A DNA stretch of 6,680 bases. Origin: Gammaproteobacteria bacterium. GTDB taxonomy: Bacteria; Pseudomonadota; Gammaproteobacteria; UBA6429; Thiohalophilaceae. Where the stretch lies: the NCBI GenBank assembly GCA_030593785.1, contig JAUVGM010000131.1:1-6680 (forward strand), read 5' to 3'. A program made the translations under genes and the position numbers. The notes below the pieces were generated by a model. That model was not told the origin of the DNA. It saw only the letters and a program-made list of their open reading frames with translations, and did no database searches. Of this stretch, positions 1 to 5,895 are shown piece after piece. Each line of letters opens with the position of its first letter. Within the stretch, counting starts at the first letter, position 1.

Positions 1-2129
1 AGATTTTTTTTAAAATTTCTCTCGCCATCGTCGCGCTTTTATTAATTGCCATTATTGGCTTTGCGATTGCCTTTAACCCGAACGACTATAAAGACGACAT
101 TATAAACGTTGTTAAAGAAAAAACCGGACGTGAATTATCCATACCGGGGGACATTTCACTGTCACTCTTCCCCTGGATTGGCATTGATTTAGGTAAAATT
201 GAAATCAGCAATGCAAAAGGCTTTGGTAAACAACCTTTTGCCAAAATGGAACACTTACAAGTCCGCGCAAAGCTGTGGCCGTTGTTTAAACAACGGCTTG
301 AAGCCGACACCATCGTCATTGAAGGTTTAACACTCAACCTGGCTAAAAATAAACAAGGCATCAGTAACTGGGATGACTTAACCAAAACAACGAATAAAAC
401 AAAAACGATTACTAAAACAAACGATAAAGCGCCATCTAAAACAAGCGATAAAAAAGAAAATGCTCAGAATATACTCGGCGCGATTGCATTAAATGGTCTT
501 AAAATTGAAGGTGCACAATTTAACTGGCATGACAAACAAACAAAACAAAAAGTTACCGTTAAAGATGTCAATCTAAGTATTGGTGAATTAAGACCTGACA
601 CTAAAATATCTTTTACGACACAATTCCAGCTTGAAGAAAAAACAATAAATGCAAAAGTGAAATTTACAAGTGATATTGTTTTTTCATCTGACTTTCAACA
701 ATTTTCTTTTTATGACACGCAGTTAAGTTCCGATCTGAAACTCGACTCATTAAAACAACGTTTATCACCTCTGCTTAACAGTGCATTAATTCAAATTAAT
801 CTTAAAAAACAAACGTTCAACACAAAAAATTTAACTCTGTCAGAAGGCGCACTAAAATTACAGACTCAATTATTAGTCACTAAATTATTCTCTAGCCCTT
901 ATTTAAAAGGCCAGCTCACTATTGCCTCCTTTAATCCACGTGAGCTTGCACAAAAGTTTGCCATTAAATTGCCTGACATGGCAGATAAAAAAGCATTAAC
1001 CAACGTCAATGCACAACTTCATATAAAAGGAAGCTTAAAAAACCTTGTTTTACCCAAAATTAAAGTAACGCTGGATGATTCACATCTTAACGGTAATGCC
1101 AGCATTAAACTCACACCGGGTTCTTCAACAATTAAGCTTGCGATTGACACGATTAACATTGATCGTTATTTGCCTAAACCTGCGCCAGCTGAAGATAAAA
1201 CAACACAAAATAAAAGCAGAAAGAAACAAGCTGCTAAAACAAAAGAAGTCATATTAATCCCTATCGGATTATTAACCGCCATCAATATAAATGCTGATTT
1301 TAAAATCAATAAAATACAAATCAAGAAAACACATTGGACAAATTTCCATGTGGCGGTTCATTCTAAAAATGGCTTAATCAAAATCAAACCTTTAACCATG
1401 AAGGGTTATGGTGCAAATGTGAAAGTGGATCTCAAGCTTCGTGTCATTAAAAACAATGCCGTGCTATCAGGGAATCTTAATATTCAAAAAATTAAAGCGG
1501 GTAAGTTGCTTAATGACTTTATGGGTAAAGATAAGCTAAAAGGTAAAACAACAATAATCGCAAATTTCAATACGTCAGGTATTAAACTATCTCAGTTAAA
1601 ACAAAACTTAAACGGAAAATTAAAACTAAACCTGAAAGATGGCACCATAAAAGGCTTTGATCTTGAACACCAAAGAAATGTTTTAGATGCAAAACTTAAA
1701 CGCAAACCTGAACCTAAAGCGCCGATACCAGCAGAGACTAAAATTGCCAGCCTCAGTGCCAGCGCTATTATTAAAAAGGGCGTTCTTCACAACAAGGACT
1801 TACGTGCTGCCACGCCGCTTGCGCGTATCATTGGACGAGGTACGGTTGATATTGCCAGAGAAAAACTGAATTACACTGCGTCGGTAAAATTTACTTCATC
1901 AACCAACATTAAGAATAATACACCTTTTGAAAAAATGAATTCAATCCCGCTGGACATAAACATCACTGGCACTTTTGATAAACCAAACATTAATCCTGAC
2001 TTTCAAAAAGTGCTTAATCACTTAATAAAGAAAGAGCTCAAAAAACAAGAAACGAAAATAAAAGATAAAGTAAAAAAAGATATCAAGAAAAAACTCGGTG
2101 ATGAACTGAAAAAACTATTTTCTTTTTAA
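1..2129 (+). CDS. asmA: AsmA-family inner-membrane/periplasmic protein, 5' end cut by window edge
   Basis: The open frame runs from position 3 to the TAA at 2127-2129, giving 708 visible residues. The first two bases finish a codon lying outside the window, so only a few N-terminal residues are missing. The visible protein opens with a hydrophobic membrane anchor (IFFKISLAIVALLLIAIIGF) followed by NPNDYKDDI, matching the NPNDF segment after the anchor of E. coli AsmA. Next come the typical features GRELSIPGDISLSLFPWIGI and a long beta-rich periplasmic body. The AsmA C-terminal region (roughly codons 470-660) contains NLNGKLKLNLKDGTIKGFDL and the RIIGRGTVDIAREKLNY stretch. AsmA proteins are anchored in the inner membrane; the wider AsmA-like group is linked to lipid transport between membranes and to outer-membrane assembly. 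Lys/Thr-rich low-complexity linkers occur near 378-470 and 1177-1250, and the last ~35 residues are strongly basic. It is somewhat longer than E. coli AsmA (about 617 residues). The family call is secure; strict orthology with E. coli asmA is less so. Confidence 0.9.
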   Translation, partial: IFFKISLAIVALLLIAIIGFAIAFNPNDYKDDIINVVKEKTGRELSIPGDISLSLFPWIGIDLGKIEISNAKGFGKQPFAKMEHLQVRAKLWPLFKQRLEADTIVIEGLTLNLAKNKQGISNWDDLTKTTNKTKTITKTNDKAPSKTSDKKENAQNILGAIALNGLKIEGAQFNWHDKQTKQKVTVKDVNLSIGELRPDTKISFTTQFQLEEKTINAKVKFTSDIVFSSDFQQFSFYDTQLSSDLKLDSLKQRLSPLLNSALIQINLKKQTFNTKNLTLSEGALKLQTQLLVTKLFSSPYLKGQLTIASFNPRELAQKFAIKLPDMADKKALTNVNAQLHIKGSLKNLVLPKIKVTLDDSHLNGNASIKLTPGSSTIKLAIDTINIDRYLPKPAPAEDKTTQNKSRKKQAAKTKEVILIPIGLLTAININADFKINKIQIKKTHWTNFHVAVHSKNGLIKIKPLTMKGYGANVKVDLKLRVIKNNAVLSGNLNIQKIKAGKLLNDFMGKDKLKGKTTIIANFNTSGIKLSQLKQNLNGKLKLNLKDGTIKGFDLEHQRNVLDAKLKRKPEPKAPIPAETKIASLSASAIIKKGVLHNKDLRAATPLARIIGRGTVDIAREKLNYTASVKFTSSTNIKNNTPFEKMNSIPLDINITGTFDKPNINPDFQKVLNHLIKKELKKQETKIKDKVKKDIKKKLGDELKKLFSF
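278..297. repeat. Perfect 20-bp palindrome inside asmA
   Basis: The half-site GCCGTTGTTT (278-287) is followed directly by its exact reverse complement AAACAACGGC (288-297), with no spacer. The sequence lies in the asmA reading frame, in the segment encoding Leu-Trp-Pro-Leu-Phe-Lys-Gln-Arg. It could be a binding site for a dimeric protein, an RNA hairpin (about 8 bp of stem with a 4-nt loop), or coincidence. No T-run follows, so it does not look like a terminator. Confidence 0.6.
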
Positions 2130-2132
2130 CTT

Positions 2133-2714
2133 ATGCCATCGCTTGATTTTCATAAACCACTGTTAACTTATATTGGTTTATTTCTTTCATCCGTTGGCTA
2201 CAGTTCCGTTATTTACAGTGGCGAAGTTATTCAAAGTACTGTCTCACATAAAAAAGGCGTCTACACAGCATCCTTGGTTATGCAGATAAATGCTCCGGCA
2301 AACAAAGTCTATGCATTATTTACGGACTATGATGAACTGTCTCGTTTAAGTGACAATATCACGGACAGTGAACTCATCGATGAAGATCCTCCTGAATATA
2401 CTGTCGTTGTTAAAACACATAATTGTGTTCTGTTTTTTTGCAAGGACTTAACACAAACGCAGCATGTGTTGGAATTGGGTGATGGTTATATTGCAGTTGA
2501 AGATATTAAAGGACAAAGTGATTTTATCTATGCTGAGAGTCACTGGCATATTTTTGCGTACAAAAAAGGAACGCGAGTCACCTTCAACAGCGAAATGAAA
2601 CCGGGCTTTTGGTTACCGCCACTAATTGGTCCCTGGTACTTTAAAAAAAGTTTACTTCAAGAAACAAAAGATATGATTCAACGATTAGAAAAGTTAGCAA
2701 CGAATGACAAATAA
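2133..2714 (+). CDS. Exported SRPBCC/START-fold (cyclase/dehydrase-like) protein
   Basis: This 193-residue protein has a hydrophobic N-terminus (residues about 9-28, LLTYIGLFLSSVGYSSV) that looks like a signal peptide or anchor. Its START/SRPBCC-like domain covers residues about 42-188. Visible hallmarks are the first strand and helix, INAPANKVYALFTDYDELSRL (residues 52-72 approximately), an ESHWHIFAYKKGTRVTFNSEM strand pair (about 135-155), and a long C-terminal helix with KKSLLQETKDMIQRLEKL. The family forms a deep hydrophobic pocket for lipids or other small molecules; no ligand can be read here. Two cysteines (98 and 103) sit close together in NCVLFFCKD and could form a disulfide if the domain is periplasmic. 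The start is 3 bases after the asmA stop with no clear Shine-Dalgarno, which suggests coupling to asmA. The 3' end overlaps mutY by 11 bases. The fold call is good; the function is unknown. Confidence 0.8.
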   Translation: MPSLDFHKPLLTYIGLFLSSVGYSSVIYSGEVIQSTVSHKKGVYTASLVMQINAPANKVYALFTDYDELSRLSDNITDSELIDEDPPEYTVVVKTHNCVLFFCKDLTQTQHVLELGDGYIAVEDIKGQSDFIYAESHWHIFAYKKGTRVTFNSEMKPGFWLPPLIGPWYFKKSLLQETKDMIQRLEKLATNDK

Positions 2715-3768
2715 ACCTTCTGCCTTTAGCCAGCGATTACTCACCTGGTATGCACAACACGGACGCCATGATCTCCCCTGGCAACAGGATCGGAGTCTTT
2801 ACCGTGTTTGGGTTTCGGAAATCATGTTGCAGCAAACCCAGGTGATAACCGTCATTCCCTACTTTGAACGGTTCATGGCTCGCTTTCCCAACTCACGCAC
2901 ATTGGCTGATGCCAGTCAGGATGAAGTGCTGCATCTCTGGACCGGATTAGGCTATTACGCCCGTGCCCGTAATCTACATAAAGCCGCGCAAATAATTCGT
3001 GATGAGCATAATGATCAGTTCCCCGAAAAGTATGATTCTGTTCTCGCTTTACCCGGTATAGGCCCTTCAACGGCTGGGGCGATTTTAGCCCAGGCGTTGG
3101 GACAGAGGCACGTCATCCTTGATGGAAATGTGAAGCGAGTACTCACCCGACTGTATGCCATTGAAGGCTGGCCGGGGGGAAAAGTGGTAGAAAATCAACT
3201 CTGGGAACTCGCCACCACACTCACACCAAAACAACAGCTTACCGATTACACGCAAGCCATTATGGATTTAGGTGCAACCGTATGTGCGCGGAAATCAGAC
3301 TGCCCAGCCTGTCCAGTGATTGATTTATGTCTCGCTCATCAGCAGGGCAATGTAAGTAATTACCCGACACCTAAAAAGCGTAAAACACTACCGGTAAAAG
3401 CAACTCAAATGCTCATCCTAACCAATAAAGAGGGTGAAGTGTTGCTACAGCAACGCCCTCCCAGCGGTATCTGGGGTGGACTCTGGAGTCTGCCGGAATA
3501 CACCGAAGGCAATAAAGACAGCATTCAACAGTGGTGTGAAAAACAATTCGGACTAATCATTGAGCATTGTGAAACTCAGCCTGTTTTCCGCCACACCTTC
3601 AGTCATTTTCATCTCGATATCACCCCTGTTATCACTCAGGTAAAAAGCCCTGCAGATCATGTGATGGAAGCCGACAACAGAGTCTGGTATAACACGCAGC
3701 GACCTGAATCATTGGGGCTACCCGCCCCAGTGGTAAAAATATTAATGAGGAGTAACGAACATGGGTAA
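2704..3768 (+). CDS. mutY: A/G-specific adenine DNA glycosylase MutY
   Basis: MutY removes adenine mispaired with 8-oxoguanine (or G), starting base-excision repair and preventing G:C to T:A transversions. The 354-residue length is normal (E. coli 350). The N-terminal catalytic domain shows SEIMLQQTQV with catalytic Glu39, the LWTGLGYYARARNLHKAA block (78-95), the helix-hairpin-helix LPGIGPSTAGAI (116-127), and ILDGNVKRV with catalytic Asp140. The [4Fe-4S] cysteines are 194, 200, 203 and 209. The first spacing is five residues, one fewer than the usual Cys-X6-Cys-X2-Cys-X5-Cys. The C-terminal NUDIX-like domain that reads 8-oxoG has QRPPSGIWGGLWSLPEY (250-266) and FRHTFSHFHLDI (295-306), including the FSH recognition element. 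The ATG lies inside the end of the SRPBCC gene, with only a weak ribosome site, so coupling is likely. Its base composition is richer in GC than asmA. Identification is near certain. Confidence 0.98.
   Translation: MTNKPSAFSQRLLTWYAQHGRHDLPWQQDRSLYRVWVSEIMLQQTQVITVIPYFERFMARFPNSRTLADASQDEVLHLWTGLGYYARARNLHKAAQIIRDEHNDQFPEKYDSVLALPGIGPSTAGAILAQALGQRHVILDGNVKRVLTRLYAIEGWPGGKVVENQLWELATTLTPKQQLTDYTQAIMDLGATVCARKSDCPACPVIDLCLAHQQGNVSNYPTPKKRKTLPVKATQMLILTNKEGEVLLQQRPPSGIWGGLWSLPEYTEGNKDSIQQWCEKQFGLIIEHCETQPVFRHTFSHFHLDITPVITQVKSPADHVMEADNRVWYNTQRPESLGLPAPVVKILMRSNEHG
3747..3752 (+). promoter_or_regulatory. Strong ribosome binding site for yggX inside mutY
   Basis: GAGGAG lies 8 bases before the ATG at 3761 and within the last codons of mutY. 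It supports this ATG over the in-frame ATG at 3770 (codon 4). It is the clearest Shine-Dalgarno in the window, so yggX may be translated more strongly than mutY from the same message. Confidence 0.75.
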
Positions 3769-4027
3769 GATGGTAAATTGTGTGGTATTAAAAAAAGAAG
3801 CTGAAGGTTTAGAGAAAGCTCCTTATCCTGGTGAGCTTGGTCAACGCATTTTTGAAAATGCCAGCAAAGAAGCGTGGAGCATGTGGATGAAACAGCAAAC
3901 CATGCTCATGAATGAAAATAAACTCAGTCCCATTGATCCCAAGCACCGTCAGTTTTTACTCGACGAAATGGAAAAGTTCTTTTTTGGTGAAGGCTCTACA
4001 AAAGTGGATGGATATACCCCCGAATAA
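3761..4027 (+). CDS. yggX: Fe(II) trafficking / oxidative damage protection protein YggX
   Basis: This 88-residue cytoplasmic protein matches E. coli YggX (91 residues) along its length: CVVLKKEAEG at the start, YPGELGQRIFENASKEAW in the middle, then KQQTMLMNENKLSPIDPKHR and the closing VDGYTPE. The conserved Cys7, important for YggX function in enteric bacteria, is present. In E. coli and Salmonella, YggX protects Fe-S enzymes such as aconitase from superoxide damage and belongs to the SoxRS response; whether that regulation holds here cannot be read from the sequence. It overlaps mutY by 8 bases. The mutY-yggX pairing is a common gammaproteobacterial arrangement and joins two genes for oxidative-damage defence. 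No gene continues directly after it, so it is probably the last gene of the operon. Confidence 0.97.
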   Translation: MGKMVNCVVLKKEAEGLEKAPYPGELGQRIFENASKEAWSMWMKQQTMLMNENKLSPIDPKHRQFLLDEMEKFFFGEGSTKVDGYTPE

Positions 4028-4058
4028 TATTACTGCCCTGCATTTTTTCCTATTATCC

Positions 4059-4082
4059 CGCACACGTAGTCCTGCATGTGCG
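4059..4082 (+). repeat. Small hairpin after yggX
   Basis: CGCACA (4059-4064) pairs exactly with TGTGCG (4077-4082) across a 12-base loop. It lies 31 bases after the yggX stop. There is no T-run behind it, so it is a poor terminator alone, but it could protect the 3' end of the message together with the longer hairpin that follows. A 6-bp match of this kind may be chance. Confidence 0.3.
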
Positions 4083-4090
4083 ACATATAA

Positions 4091-4119
4091 AATCTCACTC
4101 ACCCTGATAATGTGAGATT
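4091..4119 (+). terminator. Candidate transcription terminator of the asmA-mutY-yggX block
   Basis: A perfect 8-bp inverted repeat, AATCTCAC (4091-4098) and GTGAGATT (4112-4119), encloses a 13-base loop. It is followed by AATTTCATCTT, which is T-rich but not a clean T-run. Its place, about 65 bases after yggX and before a new gene block, fits a terminator. The stem is short, the loop is large and the tail is weak, so intrinsic termination may be inefficient. Confidence 0.45.
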
Positions 4120-4161
4120 AATTTCATCTTAAAAACTAATCACGTTAATAAAATAATAGAT

Positions 4162-4190
4162 TTGAATATTAAGCCTTATTCTTATATGTT
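4162..4190 (+). promoter_or_regulatory. Tentative sigma-70-like promoter for the downstream gene
   Basis: TTGAAT (4162-4167) and TATGTT (4185-4190) are separated by 17 bases, and each matches four of six consensus positions. They lie about 50-75 bases before the ATG at 4239, in a very AT-rich stretch after the candidate terminator. Such matches arise easily by chance in AT-rich DNA. The main support is position: a new transcription unit has to start in this gap if the terminator works. Confidence 0.3.
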
Positions 4191-4238
4191 GGATATTCAT
4201 AACTTCTATATGTATTACGTTGTCTTATAGGAAAAATC

Positions 4239-4583
4239 ATGACAAATATAACCTCGCTACGCTCATTCTACTCAATCATGACCATAGCATTAATTATGAT
4301 TATCTCTTTTCAGGTTTCAGCACAAAATCAAAAATGGTTTGAGCAACAGTTTAAGAAAAACCCGGACAAAATACTTGCCTCAATAGAAAGAAATATAGCG
4401 CTTCAAATCAATCGTAATTCCTACAAGTTGAAAGACCTTAAACACGAAATAAAAAGATCGCAACAAAAGCAGCTAAAGCTTTTAAAACTGGTTAAGACAT
4501 CACACCCAAAATTTTATAAAGATAATTTAAAACGTTTAAAAGATGAAAACTGGTACAAACGTTACCTAAAGTCCAGAAAATAA
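4239..4583 (+). CDS. Small, basic, exported protein of unknown function
   Basis: I do not recognise this 114-residue protein. It begins with a clear signal peptide: a short n-region with Arg8, a hydrophobic core (about residues 13-24, including MTIALIMIISF), and an AXA-like site VSA|Q, giving cleavage after residue 28. The mature part of about 86 residues is strongly basic and rich in Lys, Gln and Leu. It looks all-helical, probably coiled-coil, around LKDLKHEIKRSQQKQLKLLK, and ends in WYKRYLKSRK. It has no cysteine. The ATG at 4239 is preferred over the in-frame ATG at 4278 because AGGA lies 6 bases before it and because it supplies the positively charged n-region. It is the first gene after the yggX gap. 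A basic helical periplasmic protein could bind nucleic acid, anionic lipid or another protein, but nothing here decides which. Confidence 0.75.
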   Translation: MTNITSLRSFYSIMTIALIMIISFQVSAQNQKWFEQQFKKNPDKILASIERNIALQINRNSYKLKDLKHEIKRSQQKQLKLLKLVKTSHPKFYKDNLKRLKDENWYKRYLKSRK

Positions 4584-4586
4584 AAC

Positions 4587-4722
4587 ATGATAAATAAATT
4601 ATATATTGAGCCTGTTATTAACACTAATGGCAAGCCATGTTTCTGCCTGTGAAAAAGTAAAAGCCAAAAGCTGCGGACAGGTGCCTGAACTCAAGTGTAC
4701 GGCAACTTATCTTAATAAATAA
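4587..4722 (+). pseudogene. Very small exported Cys-containing peptide gene, apparently frameshifted near its start
   Basis: An ATG lies 3 bases after the preceding stop. It reads only MINKLYIEPV... and stops at 4650-4652. The neighbouring frame, open from 4594 to the TAA at 4720-4722, reads YILSLLLTLMASHVSA then CEKVKAKSCGQVPELKC and ends in TATYLNK. This is a good signal peptide with cleavage at VSA followed by a short mature part with three cysteines. Skipping one base near 4599 (after codon 4) joins MINK to YILSLLL and restores a normal start with a positive n-region. The simplest reading is a one-base insertion in the AT-rich stretch, giving either a recent pseudogene or a sequencing error. 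The alternative is a TTG start at 4606, giving 38 residues, but it has no ribosome site and no positive charge. I do not recognise the family. Confidence 0.45.
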
Positions 4723-4725
4723 AAT

Positions 4726-4729
4726 GGAG
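4726..4729 (+). promoter_or_regulatory. Ribosome binding site that selects the ATG at 4735
   Basis: GGAG at 4726-4729 lies 5 bases before the ATG at 4735. A GTG two codons upstream (4729-4731) overlaps this site and so cannot use it. The ATG is therefore the better start for the next gene. Confidence 0.6.
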
Positions 4730-4734
4730 TGTTA

Positions 4735-5394
4735 ATGGAATATAAAATCAAAATTTCTTTTGCCTTTATCGCACTTGTTTTAAGTTTTACTGTTTCAGCG
4801 AAGGAATTCATATTAAAGGAATGGATGCCACAATATGAAACAAAAACATCACGCATTCATCTGTTTAAACATGACGGAGCATGGATGAATGAGGCCTGTT
4901 TCAATGACAAAGCACATTGCCCTTATTATTCATCATCTTTACCTGAAAAGAAAAGACTTCCATCTGGATTAGCCGGCCACCCTTCTGCAGATTATTGCTC
5001 TCAATTTAACGCGCCATATGCAATATTAAATACAAAAATAAGTGGCCAGAAGTTGGAAAGTAGCGTTGGTTTTTGTTTAATTGATGACAGGAAATATATT
5101 ATTCAAGCCAGTGAATTGTTTAAAAAAAGGAACTGGGGTTTACACGAGAGACGAGAGGGATGTGATGATAATAGTGATACTGTAAGTTTTAATTTCGACA
5201 ATTTAAAAGTCATGATTGCATTCAAGGTTATTGCAGATTTTGCAAAGTTAAAAAAAGATATTGATCCTTCAATAGACTTTTCAACTGCTATGACTTTTCA
5301 ATGTATCCCATGGCAAGAAGTAGTCCAAATTCTCGCTAATAAATACAACTTAACAATGAAAATAGAAAAAGGTGTATTGCATGTGTCTAAGTAA
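4735..5394 (+). CDS. Exported six-cysteine protein with C-terminal STN/secretin-N0-like domain
   Basis: The protein has 219 residues from this ATG. A signal peptide (MEYKIKISFAFIALVLSFTVSA) gives cleavage after residue 22. The middle holds cysteines 55, 62, 88, 114 and 143, with Cys190 further on; six cysteines in an exported protein suggest disulfides. Residues about 82-130 (HPSADYC ... SSVGFC-LIDD ... ASELF) loosely recall the short DUF333 module with its NPA-x-YC and G-x-C spacing; this is weak. Residues about 150-217 look like the short secretin/TonB N-terminal (STN) fold. SFNFDNLKVMIAFKVIADF is the first strand and helix, then come the IDFSTAM strand and IPWQEVVQILANKYNL, and MKIEKGVLHV closes the unit. 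In secretins and TonB receptors this domain sits at the N-terminus before a membrane barrel; here it is C-terminal and no barrel follows. It may be a stand-alone periplasmic adaptor. The function is unknown. Confidence 0.75.
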   Translation: MEYKIKISFAFIALVLSFTVSAKEFILKEWMPQYETKTSRIHLFKHDGAWMNEACFNDKAHCPYYSSSLPEKKRLPSGLAGHPSADYCSQFNAPYAILNTKISGQKLESSVGFCLIDDRKYIIQASELFKKRNWGLHERREGCDDNSDTVSFNFDNLKVMIAFKVIADFAKLKKDIDPSIDFSTAMTFQCIPWQEVVQILANKYNLTMKIEKGVLHVSK

Positions 5395-5484
5395 AAACTT
5401 ACTTAAAACGAGATTAAGATCTAAAGTATTTTTCATTTAGCTAATAATCGACAACAGACAAAATAAAAGCGCTGAAAAATATTA

Positions 5485-5892
5485 ATGGAAGAAAACTTAC
5501 TCCCAACAGAACTACTAAATAAAGCCTCCATATCCACTGGGGGTGAGCATGCATGGAAAAGGCAAGACATACCAAACGTCATTGCAGCGGCGAAAGCAGT
5601 AGGTTTGGCTAACCTTGGTGGTCAGGTTCAATATCAAGGTTCATTTGGCACAATGGAATCTTACTGGCTTGATTTTGGTTCATCTGAAAAGGAACTTCTT
5701 GAGAGCTGGCAACACTATGTTAAGCGCTCAGCAGATGAAACGTTAGATGGCTTTACACTGCTTTGTGATAAAACTGATTTTGATAAAGATCTCACAGAAA
5801 AATGGTCTCATGTATCAGAGGTAAAAAAAAGAAACATAACCGCAAGTGAACATCTTTGGTTTATTTTATATTTTGCTGAAGAAGAAGGTTAA
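5485..5892 (+). CDS. Small cytoplasmic protein of unknown function, possibly immunity-like
   Basis: I cannot name this 135-residue acidic protein. It has no signal peptide or membrane segment. The notable segment is GGEHAWKRQDIPNVIAAAKA (residues 19-38), followed by VGLANLGGQVQYQGSFGTMESYWLDF. This has an aromatic-rich, Gly-Gly-containing alpha/beta look, in a style I associate with small immunity-like or orphan hypothetical proteins. The C-terminal half is mixed and ends in ASEHLWFILYFAEEEG. There is a 90-base gap before it and no convincing Shine-Dalgarno at the ATG, so its start is less sure than its frame. It is followed 3 bases later by another small cytoplasmic protein, and the two are probably co-translated. 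The immunity idea rests on general resemblance and context, not on a recognised domain. Confidence 0.65.
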   Translation: MEENLLPTELLNKASISTGGEHAWKRQDIPNVIAAAKAVGLANLGGQVQYQGSFGTMESYWLDFGSSEKELLESWQHYVKRSADETLDGFTLLCDKTDFDKDLTEKWSHVSEVKKRNITASEHLWFILYFAEEEG

Positions 5893-5895
5893 AAT

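Noticed and set aside
86..385. 99-codon open frame on the - strand
   Set aside because: It lies wholly opposite the well-supported AsmA coding frame, and its product has no recognisable features.
1075..1257. 60-codon + strand frame within asmA, and a similar one at 1687-1869
   Set aside because: Both are out-of-frame readings of the AsmA coding sequence, with compositions expected of shadow frames.
2873..3070. 65-codon open frame on the - strand inside mutY
   Set aside because: It is antisense to conserved MutY catalytic sequence and has no features of its own.
3912..4115. 67-codon open frame overlapping the end of yggX and running into the gap
   Set aside because: Its first half is yggX read in another frame, and its second half includes the hairpins; there is no ribosome site or recognisable product.
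4587..4652. 21-codon peptide read straight from the ATG at 4587
   Set aside because: It has no plausible protein character, whereas the neighbouring frame carries a clear signal peptide, so the straight reading is probably the broken one.
4729..4734. GTG start two codons upstream for the STN-like protein
   Set aside because: It overlaps the GGAG ribosome site that serves the ATG at 4735, and it adds nothing to the signal peptide.
5395..5484. Possible hairpin CTAAA/TTTAG near 5421-5440 as a terminator after the STN-like gene
   Set aside because: A five-bp AT-rich stem with no following T-run is not distinguishable from chance.
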